A DNA stretch of 64,000 nucleotides, from the NCBI GenBank assembly GCA_964425605.1, contig CAYRNR010000008.1:1-64000 (forward strand), in the 5' to 3' direction. A program made the position numbers and the translations under genes. Below, in pieces: positions 1 to 6,954 of this stretch. The notes beneath the pieces are model-generated. The model saw only the letters and a list, made by a program, of their open reading frames with translations, was not told the DNA's origin and made no database searches. This DNA comes from CAYRNR01 sp964425605. Lineage in GTDB: Bacteria > Myxococcota_A > UBA796 > UBA9615 > CAYRNR01. The first letter of the stretch is position 1; every line of letters begins with the position of its first letter.

Positions 1-557
1 CCTGGGAGGACGTGCAGAAGGCGCTGGCGGAGCGCAAGGCGGCGTGGGAGGCCCATGACGATCTCTCCCGCCAGCTCGAGACGGCCGACGCCCAGCGCAA
101 GGCGGCCTGGTCCGCCCACGACGAGGAACTCAAGCGCGCCTGGGACGAGGTCGCCAGGGCGCTGGAAGAACGCAGCCAGGCCTGGGAGTCCCATGACTCC
201 CTCGCCCAGCAGCTACAGGTCATGACAGCCCAGCGCGACGACGCCTGGTCGGCGCACGACAAGATGGCCGCCCAGCTCGAGATCATGGCGGCCCAGCGCG
301 ACGAGGCCTGGTCGGCGCACGATCGCCTGGCCAGACAGCTCGACCAAGGCGATATCCCGGAAGCTGAGACCAAGCCGAAGGCCAAGAACGCGAAGGCCAA
401 GCCAAAGGCCAAGCCAAAGGCCAAGCCAAAGGCCAAGCCAAAGGCCGCGCCCAAGTCGAAAGCCGAGCCAAAGGCCAAGAACGAGAAGCCCAAGCCGAAG
501 CCCAAGCCCAAGCCGAAGCCCAAGCCGAAGCCCAAGCCGAAGCCCAAGAAGCCCTAG
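1..557 (+). CDS. C-terminal part of a coiled-coil protein with a Lys/Pro-rich tail (5' end outside window)
   Basis: The reading frame is open at the left edge, so the true start lies outside the window; the GTG at 12 is probably internal. The visible part has five copies of an approximately 21-residue unit built on RxxAWxxHDxLxxQL, rich in Ala, Glu, Gln and Arg as expected for a long coiled coil. From about base 361 it changes to a basic tail of Lys-Ala-Lys-Pro and then Lys-Pro-Lys-Pro repeats ending at the TAG at 555-557. Such tails resemble those of histone H1-like or AlgP-like proteins and often bind nucleic acid or acidic polymers. That role is inferred only. I do not recognise a family for the whole protein. 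Confidence 0.7.
   Translation, partial: WEDVQKALAERKAAWEAHDDLSRQLETADAQRKAAWSAHDEELKRAWDEVARALEERSQAWESHDSLAQQLQVMTAQRDDAWSAHDKMAAQLEIMAAQRDEAWSAHDRLARQLDQGDIPEAETKPKAKNAKAKPKAKPKAKPKAKPKAAPKSKAEPKAKNEKPKPKPKPKPKPKPKPKPKPKKP
395..442 (+). repeat. Four perfect tandem copies of a 12-bp unit
   Basis: The unit GGCCAAGCCAAA occurs four times without change inside the basic tail of the partial first gene. Because 12 is a multiple of three, gain or loss of a copy changes tail length by four residues without a frameshift. Confidence 0.9.
485..550 (+). repeat. Imperfect 12-bp tandem array (GAAGCCCAAGCC)
   Basis: About five copies of a 12-bp unit, with one 6-bp half-copy between the second and third full units, encode the terminal Lys-Pro repeats of the first gene. 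It is distinct from the array at 395-442. Confidence 0.85.
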
Positions 558-640
558 CGCGAGATTCGGTGGGGACATCTCCCCTCACAAGTGGTAATAA
601 AAATGGCTCGACCTCGCCGAGGTGCCGGTCGGAGGGATCG

Positions 641-656
641 CCCCCGCCTTCGGGGG
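641..656. other. Short GC-rich hairpin in the 558-689 intergenic stretch
   Basis: CCCCCG-CCTT-CGGGGG forms a perfect 6-bp stem with a 4-base loop. A weaker ACCTC/GAGGT stem lies just upstream at about 611-623. No T-run follows, so a classical intrinsic terminator is not supported. The hairpins sit 34 bases or more before the next start codon and could be a weak terminator or part of an intergenic repeat; the stretch has no other gene. Confidence 0.45.
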
Positions 657-689
657 TGAACGAGAACAAGCAAAGGGAGAGTTCGAAAC

Positions 690-956
690 ATGAAGTGCCA
701 CACGATCCTTCAGTGCATGCTCGACAACGGGTTCCTCGATGCGGACACCCACAACCCCATCGACTTCATCAACTTCGCCGCTCGCGCCGCCAAGGTGCTC
801 GAAGCCGCGCTGAACAAGACCAAGAGCCCCGAGGAGGTCTCCGAGGTGGTGGGCAGCATGTTCGACGCGGGGTTCTGCAATCGCGAGAACCAGAAGGATC
901 CGCTGGAGTGGGTCCAGTACGCCGAGTCGGCCATCTCCGAGCTCAAGTCGTACTAG
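690..956 (+). CDS. Small protein of unknown function (88 aa)
   Basis: An ATG-started frame with a purine-rich ribosome site (AAAGGGAGA) some 8 bases upstream. The product is mostly helical by composition, has no signal peptide or membrane segment, and has Cys at positions 3 and 9 plus one near residue 63. I do not recognise a family. It stands alone between the coiled-coil gene and the convergent operon that ends at 1006, so context gives no help with its role. Confidence 0.7.
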   Translation: MKCHTILQCMLDNGFLDADTHNPIDFINFAARAAKVLEAALNKTKSPEEVSEVVGSMFDAGFCNRENQKDPLEWVQYAESAISELKSY

Positions 957-1005
957 CGCAACCCGGGAGCCCCCTGGGAGCCGCCCACGTTTGTGATCCC
1001 GCGCC

Positions 1006-1959
1006 TTAGCGGGAGAGTTCCAGCTCCACCACGATCACGGGGTGATCCGACGGCCGCGCGCCGTTCTCGCCGTACTGCGGTGAGTCCTGCGCCCAGCTGT
1101 GCACCGTGACGCCGTCCGACACCAGCACGTGATCCACCAGCTCGGCGGTGTCGAAGTAGCGCGCGCCGGGTTCGGGAACCCCCTGCAGCCCGACGCTCGC
1201 GGCGCGGTCCTGGGCGTTGTTCAGGGCACCGCCGGCCAGCAAGGAGGGGTATCGGTCCGCGTTGCGGTGGGTGTTGAAGTCCCCGGTGAGCACCGCAGGG
1301 AGCGAGCCGTCGGTCGAGCCGAAGATGTCGTGGAACAGCGCCGCAGCGCCGTCCTTGTTGGGCCCGTTGTTGTCGAAATGGGCGTTGACGAACAGCAGCT
1401 CGGAGCCGTCGCTGCGCTGACGCAGGTGGGCCCAGGCCGCGTAGCGGGGCAGGGAGATCCGTTTCCAGCCGGCAGAGAAGGGGCGGTCGGGGTGCGGCGA
1501 GAGCCACAGTCGCCCCGAATCGACCACCTCGAACCGGCTCTCACGGATCAGCAGCGCCGCGTCCGCGTAGATCCAGGGCCCCAGGGTGTAGGAGACGACC
1601 TGGTACGGGGAAGCGGGGCCGAGGACCTCGGCCAGGTCGTCGCGCCCGACGAGCTCCTGCAGCCCCACCAGGTCGGCGTCGTGGCGTTCGAGGACGTCGC
1701 GCAGGGCGCCGACGCGGTGCTCCCACGGCTCGTAGCCGTCCTTGTCGCAGGCCCGGCACAGGACGTTGAACGTCAGGACCCGCATCGGGCCGCTGGTCGC
1801 GGGCCGAGCGTCCGGCGTGGGCTGGTCAGGCGGCCAGATCGGGTCCGTGTCGAGGCGACCCAGGAGCCACTGGGGGCCACCGCCGCACAGGAACAGGGCG
1901 CCGGCCAGGAGCCCGCTCGCGGCGATGCCGTACGCCCGCCGCCGTCTCGCCGTGCTCAT
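1006..1959 (-). CDS. Membrane-anchored endonuclease/exonuclease/phosphatase-family protein
   Basis: A 317-residue protein with a basic N-terminus and one hydrophobic segment (about residues 9-25), then a complete EEP fold: LTFNVL with Asn65, GLQEL with Glu102, NAHFDNN, LTGDFNTH and the terminal SDHPVI. These are the metal and catalytic residues of Mg-dependent phosphodiesterases such as exonuclease III, DNase I and sphingomyelinases. The anchor suggests it faces the periplasm. The substrate cannot be read from sequence; a lipid or secreted nucleic acid is as likely as any. The ATG overlaps the TGA of the upstream glycosyltransferase gene (ATGA), so the two are probably translationally coupled. 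Confidence 0.88.
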   Translation of the reverse strand: MSTARRRRAYGIAASGLLAGALFLCGGGPQWLLGRLDTDPIWPPDQPTPDARPATSGPMRVLTFNVLCRACDKDGYEPWEHRVGALRDVLERHDADLVGLQELVGRDDLAEVLGPASPYQVVSYTLGPWIYADAALLIRESRFEVVDSGRLWLSPHPDRPFSAGWKRISLPRYAAWAHLRQRSDGSELLFVNAHFDNNGPNKDGAAALFHDIFGSTDGSLPAVLTGDFNTHRNADRYPSLLAGGALNNAQDRAASVGLQGVPEPGARYFDTAELVDHVLVSDGVTVHSWAQDSPQYGENGARPSDHPVIVVELELSR

Positions 1960-3584
1960 CGGCCGGTCCCCCCGTTCGCGAGGATCCAGAACCGGATCGG
2001 CACGCCCTTGTCGGGGATCCACCCGTCCACCGCGACCTCCGCGTCCAGCCCCCTGGGCGAGCCCAGGGCCTCGCGGCGGCCGTCGTCGAGGATCAGCACC
2101 ACCGGCTCGGTCCGGCCGAGCAGCGCCGCGAGGTCCTCGTCCTTGCCCGCCTGCCGCACCTCCATGTCCATCCACTCGAGGTAGAGCACCAGGCTGGGCA
2201 GCCGGAAGTTCTTGCCGGCGATCACCTGGGCTCCGGGGGGGGCGACGGCGGCCACCTGATCGGCCACCGTGCGCGTGATCCCCAGGCGCGGGCGTAGCTG
2301 CGGCATGGCCACGGCCCAGGCCAGGTGGAAGAACAACAGGCTCCCCACGACCATCGCGGCGAGGGCTCGCGTGGGCTCGCCGCGCCCGAACAGCCACGCG
2401 GCGGCCGCCGTCGCCAGGGCGACCACGGCCCCCACGACCACCAGCCCGGCGAGCACCTTGCCCGGGATCAGCACCCAGGCGCCCGCGATCAGCCCGCCCG
2501 CGATCACCAGCGACAGCAGCCCCTGGAAGACCAGCCCGCCCTTGACCAGCCACGATCGGCGGACGCGGTCGGCGGTGAGATCCAGGGCCTGGTCCGCGAG
2601 GATCACGGCCAGGGCGGGGTAGGCGCCCAGGGCGTACGCCGGCAACTTGCTCGGCAGGATCTCGTAGATCAACCAGCCCGCGGCGAGCCACGCGGCCAGG
2701 CCGACGTAGATGGGATCCCGCGCCCAGATCCTGCGCGCGGTGCGCACCAGCGCGGCCGGGAGCAGCCCGAACCAGGGGAACAGCAGCAGCGCGAAGCTCG
2801 CCAGGTAGGTGCCCGGGGGGCCGGTCTGACCGAACACGCCGCCCGACGCGCGGCGCAGCACGTACCAGTCGAACATCCAGCGCACGAACTCCCCGTTGTC
2901 GCGCTGCCACGCGACCCACCCCCAGGCCACCAGCGGCAGCGCGGACAGGGGGAGCAGCAGCCAGGGATGCAGCCCCACCAGCCGCCTCCGCGCGGGGTGC
3001 AGCACGGCCAGGACGGCCATCGCGCCGATCACCAGGATCAACACGGGCGGCCCCTTCAGGAGCAGCCCGGCGGCCACGCCGCCGGCGATGGCGCCCGCCC
3101 ACCGCCACCGGGGGGTGTGCACGAAGCGCAGCAGCCCGAGGGCGGCGACGGTCTGGGCCAGCAGCAGCGGACCGTCCACCAGGGCGATCTTGCCGAACAG
3201 GGGCGCCAGGGAGGTCGCGAGCACCGCGGCTCCGCCCCACGCGCGCCGTGCGCCGAAGACCGCCGCACCCCACCAACCCAGCAGAACGCAGGTGAGCGCG
3301 AAGCTCAGGGCCCCCGGCAACCGCAGGGCAAAGGTGTTCTCTCCCAGGACCGAGAAGCTCCCGGCGATCATCCAGAAGTTCAGCGGTGGCTTGCGGTGCG
3401 GATCGGACCAGGCGAACTCGGGGATGGCCCAGTCCCCTGTCCGGACCATGGTGTGCGCGAAGCCCGCGTACGCGGCCTCGTCCTGATCCCACAGGGGGTT
3501 GGAGTGGTTGGCCACCAGCAGGTTCAACACGAGCCCCGCGCCGATGGCAACGACGAGCCATCGGTTGGACGGGTGGGTGTGCAT
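1956..3584 (-). CDS. Multi-pass glycosyltransferase, GT39/ArnT-PMT type
   Basis: A 542-residue integral membrane protein with about a dozen hydrophobic segments. After the first segment comes WDQDEAAYAG, the acidic loop typical of GT-C enzymes that use a polyprenyl-phosphate sugar donor, followed by HRKPPLNFWM and later SKLPAYALGAYPALAV, both family hallmarks. It should move a sugar from a lipid carrier to an acceptor on the periplasmic face (lipid A-like, protein or glycan; not resolved). The ATG at 3584 was chosen because it lies 29 bases after the upstream stop and begins the first hydrophobic segment. The coding strand has a run of eight C (2235-2242), but the frame is intact. Confidence 0.88.
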   Translation of the reverse strand: MHTHPSNRWLVVAIGAGLVLNLLVANHSNPLWDQDEAAYAGFAHTMVRTGDWAIPEFAWSDPHRKPPLNFWMIAGSFSVLGENTFALRLPGALSFALTCVLLGWWGAAVFGARRAWGGAAVLATSLAPLFGKIALVDGPLLLAQTVAALGLLRFVHTPRWRWAGAIAGGVAAGLLLKGPPVLILVIGAMAVLAVLHPARRRLVGLHPWLLLPLSALPLVAWGWVAWQRDNGEFVRWMFDWYVLRRASGGVFGQTGPPGTYLASFALLLFPWFGLLPAALVRTARRIWARDPIYVGLAAWLAAGWLIYEILPSKLPAYALGAYPALAVILADQALDLTADRVRRSWLVKGGLVFQGLLSLVIAGGLIAGAWVLIPGKVLAGLVVVGAVVALATAAAAWLFGRGEPTRALAAMVVGSLLFFHLAWAVAMPQLRPRLGITRTVADQVAAVAPPGAQVIAGKNFRLPSLVLYLEWMDMEVRQAGKDEDLAALLGRTEPVVLILDDGRREALGSPRGLDAEVAVDGWIPDKGVPIRFWILANGGTGR

Positions 3585-3613
3585 CAGGGAGGGGGCCGGA
3601 GCCCTGGGCTGGC

Positions 3614-4171
3614 CTAGGGCCGGTTGTCCATCATCGGCAGGCTCTTCTCGCCGATCTCCTCGTAGAGGATGTCGGCCTTCTCCGTCCACGAGGCGTCCCA
3701 CTCCTTGCCCAGGTAGGTCAGCCCGTCGGCGCCGATGTACCAGCGACCGTCGTCGAGGGTGTGGCCGTAGATCACGCGCCACATGGGTGCGGAGCTGTAG
3801 TCCCAGTTCTCTCCCACCACGATGGCCCCGGGGGACACGTAGCCGGACGAGCCGTTGAAGACGAGGAAGTAGTGGGAGAACAGCGGCGGCTGCGAGGAGT
3901 TGAAGTCGATGCTGTAGTCCCCGATCCAGCTCCCCATCTTGCCGCGCAGGTCGGCGAGTCGCGCGTCGGTGCTGGCCGAGGGGGTGTACGTGTCCTCCCA
4001 CCCGCTGCTCCACTCGCTGCCCCAGTCGTAGTCCCAGGGGTCCGGCTGCGAGGCGTAGACCACGTAGTACATTCCCCCGGCGGCACAGATGGACACGCAG
4101 CACAGGCACAGGCAACCGACGACGGCCACCACACCGATGATCATGCCGACCGAACTCTTCTTCTCGCTCAC
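3614..4171 (-). CDS. Small membrane-anchored protein with a Cys-rich transmembrane segment
   Basis: A 185-residue protein of no family known to me. It starts at a GTG preceded by a strong GGGGAGGT site at ideal distance. Residues 9-35 form one membrane span with five Cys (CLCLCCVSIC), followed by an outer domain rich in Trp, Tyr and Asp. It is the first gene of a minus-strand operon leading into the GT39 enzyme and the EEP protein, so it may serve the same envelope process. The clustered Cys could be acylated, bind metal or pack in the membrane; nothing here decides which. Confidence 0.75.
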   Translation of the reverse strand: MSEKKSSVGMIIGVVAVVGCLCLCCVSICAAGGMYYVVYASQPDPWDYDWGSEWSSGWEDTYTPSASTDARLADLRGKMGSWIGDYSIDFNSSQPPLFSHYFLVFNGSSGYVSPGAIVVGENWDYSSAPMWRVIYGHTLDDGRWYIGADGLTYLGKEWDASWTEKADILYEEIGEKSLPMMDNRP

Positions 4172-4182
4172 GTATACCTCCC

Positions 4183-4206
4183 CGCAAGCTCCCTCGTGGG
4201 CTTGCG
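4183..4206. promoter_or_regulatory. Inverted repeat in a divergent promoter region
   Basis: CGCAAGC and GCTTGCG, separated by ten bases, form a 7-bp dyad in the 58-base space between the divergent genes starting at 4171 (minus) and 4230 (plus). It could be an operator shared by both promoters or a hairpin in a leader. No clear -10/-35 pair is visible. Confidence 0.4.
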
Positions 4207-4229
4207 AACCACTATCCTATACTGCGTTC

Positions 4230-5213
4230 ATGCGGCCGATCCTCTCGATGTTCGCTTTTTGCCTTTTCATGGGCGCTTCCGCGCCGGTGGCGAGCGCCGA
4301 GGCGGGCGGGCTGACCCTGTACACCTTCCCCACCGAGGGGGGGACGGTGGCCATGCGCCAGATGAAGGACGTGGACGGTGTCGTGTTCCAGACCATCTAC
4401 TACACCCTCGATCCCCTGCGCCGTGATATCCAGGCGAACCCCCCGGCGGAACACGAGCTGGTCGTCCAGACAGCAGACCTGTTCACCTACGACGACAACG
4501 GCCAGCTGATCCGCACCGAGACCATGGACGCCAACGGCACCCCTCTGCGGGATCTGTTCACCGTGTACGGGGACGACGGGCTGCTGCGCGCCGAGATCGT
4601 CTGCACGGGCGAGGGGGTGCGGCGGGTCGAGCGACGCTTCGACACGAGCGAAGGCGAGAGCATCGTCGCGTCGGTTCTCCACTTCGACCACACGGGGGAG
4701 CGGCTGATTGCGTTCAGCGGCGAGCTCCCCGAGGGAATGGAGATGGCGCACGGGTGGGGGCCCATGGACGACGTGCTGGTCTGCGGCGCAGGGGCATACG
4801 AACCCGGGGCCCCGCTGGCGGATCAGACCGTCGAGGTGACGGTGCGCAACGTCGGCGCCGAGCTCGAACGCGTGACCATCGGCCCGGCGTTCGACGTGCT
4901 GGAACCCGAGCTGCGGGACGACGCGGGCCGGCCGGTGGCTCCGGACACCCGGGCGCTGGAGGAGCTCTCGGCGTCCATCGCCGCGCTGAGCGGCGGCGCG
5001 GAGCGGGTCCAGCAGCCCGTGCCGCCGGCGCACGGCTGGACCGTGACCACCTTCGAGCTGGACCAGTGGTATCCGGCCCTGGCGCCGGGCCATTACACCC
5101 TGACGCTGCGGTACCGCGCGGCCGAGGGGCTGATAGGGTTGCTGTGCAACGAGGTGGAGCTGGACGTGCGGGTGGATCCAGGCACGCCCGGCGCAGACGA
5201 TCGGGGCCGCTGA
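4230..5213 (+). CDS. Secreted protein of unknown function (327 aa)
   Basis: The ATG at 4230 begins a clear signal peptide (MRPILSMFAFCLFMGASAPVA, cleavage expected before EAGG). The mature protein is predicted to be rich in beta strands. Its first half resembles YD/RHS-like single strands (FTYDDNGQLIRTETMDANG, then VYGDDGLLRAEI), and its second half resembles an Ig-like domain with VEVTVRNVG and HYTLTLRYRA. No catalytic motif is seen. It heads a co-directional run with the lipoprotein at 5230 and the START protein at 6063. Confidence 0.75.
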   Translation: MRPILSMFAFCLFMGASAPVASAEAGGLTLYTFPTEGGTVAMRQMKDVDGVVFQTIYYTLDPLRRDIQANPPAEHELVVQTADLFTYDDNGQLIRTETMDANGTPLRDLFTVYGDDGLLRAEIVCTGEGVRRVERRFDTSEGESIVASVLHFDHTGERLIAFSGELPEGMEMAHGWGPMDDVLVCGAGAYEPGAPLADQTVEVTVRNVGAELERVTIGPAFDVLEPELRDDAGRPVAPDTRALEELSASIAALSGGAERVQQPVPPAHGWTVTTFELDQWYPALAPGHYTLTLRYRAAEGLIGLLCNEVELDVRVDPGTPGADDRGR

Positions 5214-5229
5214 GCCCCGGGGGAGCACC

Positions 5230-6063
5230 ATGCGTGGAATCTGTCTGGTGGCGCTGTTGGCGCTGATCGTCACGGGTTGCGAGTCCCCCAACGACGAGGC
5301 GCCGCCCGAGGCCCCGCCCGAGCTCGACGAGCTGATCCACTTCTTGCTGCAGAACATCGACGGCGACGACGCCGCGCTGGTGGGGGACGGCGCCCAGAAC
5401 CTCGCAGACTGGTACGAGACCGACTCCTCGGTGGTGGATGGCCTCGCCAGCGGCACGGTCTCGGCGGTCACCGAGGCGGAGCTGGCGCAGCTCGAGGACA
5501 TGACCTGGGAGCCCGATCCCTCGCTGGTCACCGGCGTGTACAGCGTCAAGGCGGTCGGCTGCTCCTTCGAGCAGATGATCGACGTGTTCCTCGAGCCGGA
5601 CCAGAAGAGCCTGTTCCCCAACACCTACACCGACTACGAGCGGGAGTTCGACTCGGACCCCGACTGCTTCGACGACGAGACCTGCGACCAGCTCGACTAC
5701 CACTCCACCAACACCACCGAGCTGGCCCTCAGCATCGAGATGACCTACGACATGCGCACGCGGCTCAAGCGCTTCCGCTACACGGACGCGGACGCCGCAG
5801 AGACTCAAGTCGTGCTGGTGCGCAACGTGATGCCCGAGCCCGCGGAGGAGGACATCGAGGACGCCGGCTACGAGCAGAGCTACCACATCGAGGCCCACCT
5901 GCCCTGGGGCAGCTCCGAGACCTTGCACCTGTACGGTCTGTGGAACTACGGATATCTCGAGGGCATCGACGAGAACGTGGAGTTCTGGGGCAACGAGTAC
6001 CTCAACGGCCTCCTGGAGCTCGACGACGATCTCGAGGCCCTGTGCGCCGAAGGAGCCATCTGA
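5230..6063 (+). CDS. Lipoprotein of unknown function (277 aa)
   Basis: The product starts with a lipoprotein signal (MRGICLVALLALIVTGC), with Cys17 as the expected lipidation site, followed by an acidic Pro/Glu linker. The rest is strongly acidic, has several Cys, and matches no family I recognise. A GGGAG site precedes the ATG. Its TGA overlaps the next ATG (TGATG), coupling it to the secreted START-domain protein. Confidence 0.75.
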   Translation: MRGICLVALLALIVTGCESPNDEAPPEAPPELDELIHFLLQNIDGDDAALVGDGAQNLADWYETDSSVVDGLASGTVSAVTEAELAQLEDMTWEPDPSLVTGVYSVKAVGCSFEQMIDVFLEPDQKSLFPNTYTDYEREFDSDPDCFDDETCDQLDYHSTNTTELALSIEMTYDMRTRLKRFRYTDADAAETQVVLVRNVMPEPAEEDIEDAGYEQSYHIEAHLPWGSSETLHLYGLWNYGYLEGIDENVEFWGNEYLNGLLELDDDLEALCAEGAI

Positions 6064-6899
6064 TGCCGGCCATCGCCCGGATCGCGTTGCTCGCCCTGGT
6101 CCTGGGGACCTTCCCCGCGAACGCCGAGCCCCTGAGCGCGCCGCAGCTCGACGCCCACGTGACGTCCCTGTCCAGGCTGATGCAGATGCGCCGCGGGGCC
6201 GCGCTTCCGCCGCTGACCCAGCGCCACTTCATCGACCTGTCCGAGGGCAAGGGGGTGCTCGTGGAGGGCTCGCGGGGCTCCGACGGCCTCGTCCGAGCCA
6301 CCTACTTCCGTGTGGTGGACGTGGCGGCTTGGCGCCTGTGGTTGGCCCTGTCCGACTCGGATCATCACGAGGAGTTCATGCCCTACATCCGCGAGTCCGC
6401 GGTGATCGAATCCGGCGGCGGCACCAAGCTGGCCTACCAGTACATGGCGCTGCCCGCGGGCGCCAAGCCCCGGCACTGGGTGATCCGCTCTTGGGACAAC
6501 GCCGAGCTGTGGAAGGCCTCGGGCAGGACCCTGTGGGAGACCTACTGGACGCTGGAGCCCGGCGCTGACGAGCTGGTCGATGCGTTCGTGGACGAGGGCT
6601 TCGTCGAGCACGTGGACACCGACGACCTCGACGCGGCCCTGTACACGGTCACCAACGAGGGCTTCTGGTTGCTCGTGGAGCTGTCCGGCGACCGCACCCT
6701 GGTGGCCTACCAAGCCGTCAGCGACATCGGCGGCAAGGTGCCCACGTGGCTCGTCAACGAGATCGGCCCCGCCGGGTTGAAGAAGCTGGTCTCCGTGATC
6801 GAGGTCCGGGGCCGCTCCATCGAGGGTCACTTCCCCGCGGACCGGATCCCTCCTCCGGCGCCGGACGGCAACCCCGTCGAGCAGCTCGACCGCCCCTGA
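6063..6899 (+). CDS. Secreted START/SRPBCC-like lipid-binding protein
   Basis: A 278-residue protein with a signal peptide (MPAIARIALLALVLGTFPANA) and a helix-grip fold pattern. TYFRVVDVAAWRLWLALSD is followed by a polar strand, the AGAKPRHWVIRSW strand and a C-terminal helix with PTWLVNEIGPAGLKKLV, as in START domains, which hold a lipid or sterol in a central cavity. Periplasmic placement suggests lipid carriage between membranes, which is inferred. It is coupled by TGATG overlap to the lipoprotein gene upstream, a likely partner. Confidence 0.72.
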   Translation: MPAIARIALLALVLGTFPANAEPLSAPQLDAHVTSLSRLMQMRRGAALPPLTQRHFIDLSEGKGVLVEGSRGSDGLVRATYFRVVDVAAWRLWLALSDSDHHEEFMPYIRESAVIESGGGTKLAYQYMALPAGAKPRHWVIRSWDNAELWKASGRTLWETYWTLEPGADELVDAFVDEGFVEHVDTDDLDAALYTVTNEGFWLLVELSGDRTLVAYQAVSDIGGKVPTWLVNEIGPAGLKKLVSVIEVRGRSIEGHFPADRIPPPAPDGNPVEQLDRP

Positions 6900-6954
6900 A
6901 GACCGCGCGATCCCTCTGGAAATCGGTCATACTGGTCGACGGAGGAGGGTGCCC

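Noticed and set aside
641..656. Hairpin read as an intrinsic terminator for the first gene
   Set aside because: The stem is only 6 bp and no T-run follows. It is kept as a hairpin of unknown role.
2235..2242. Run of eight G as a phase-variation tract in the glycosyltransferase gene
   Set aside because: The frame is intact on both sides and a run of eight is expected by chance at this base composition. A slip here cannot be judged without reads.
4212..5928. Long minus-strand frames opposite the secreted protein and lipoprotein genes
   Set aside because: The plus strand has signal peptides, ribosome sites and a TGATG-coupled gene order; the antisense products are compositionally biased and match nothing.
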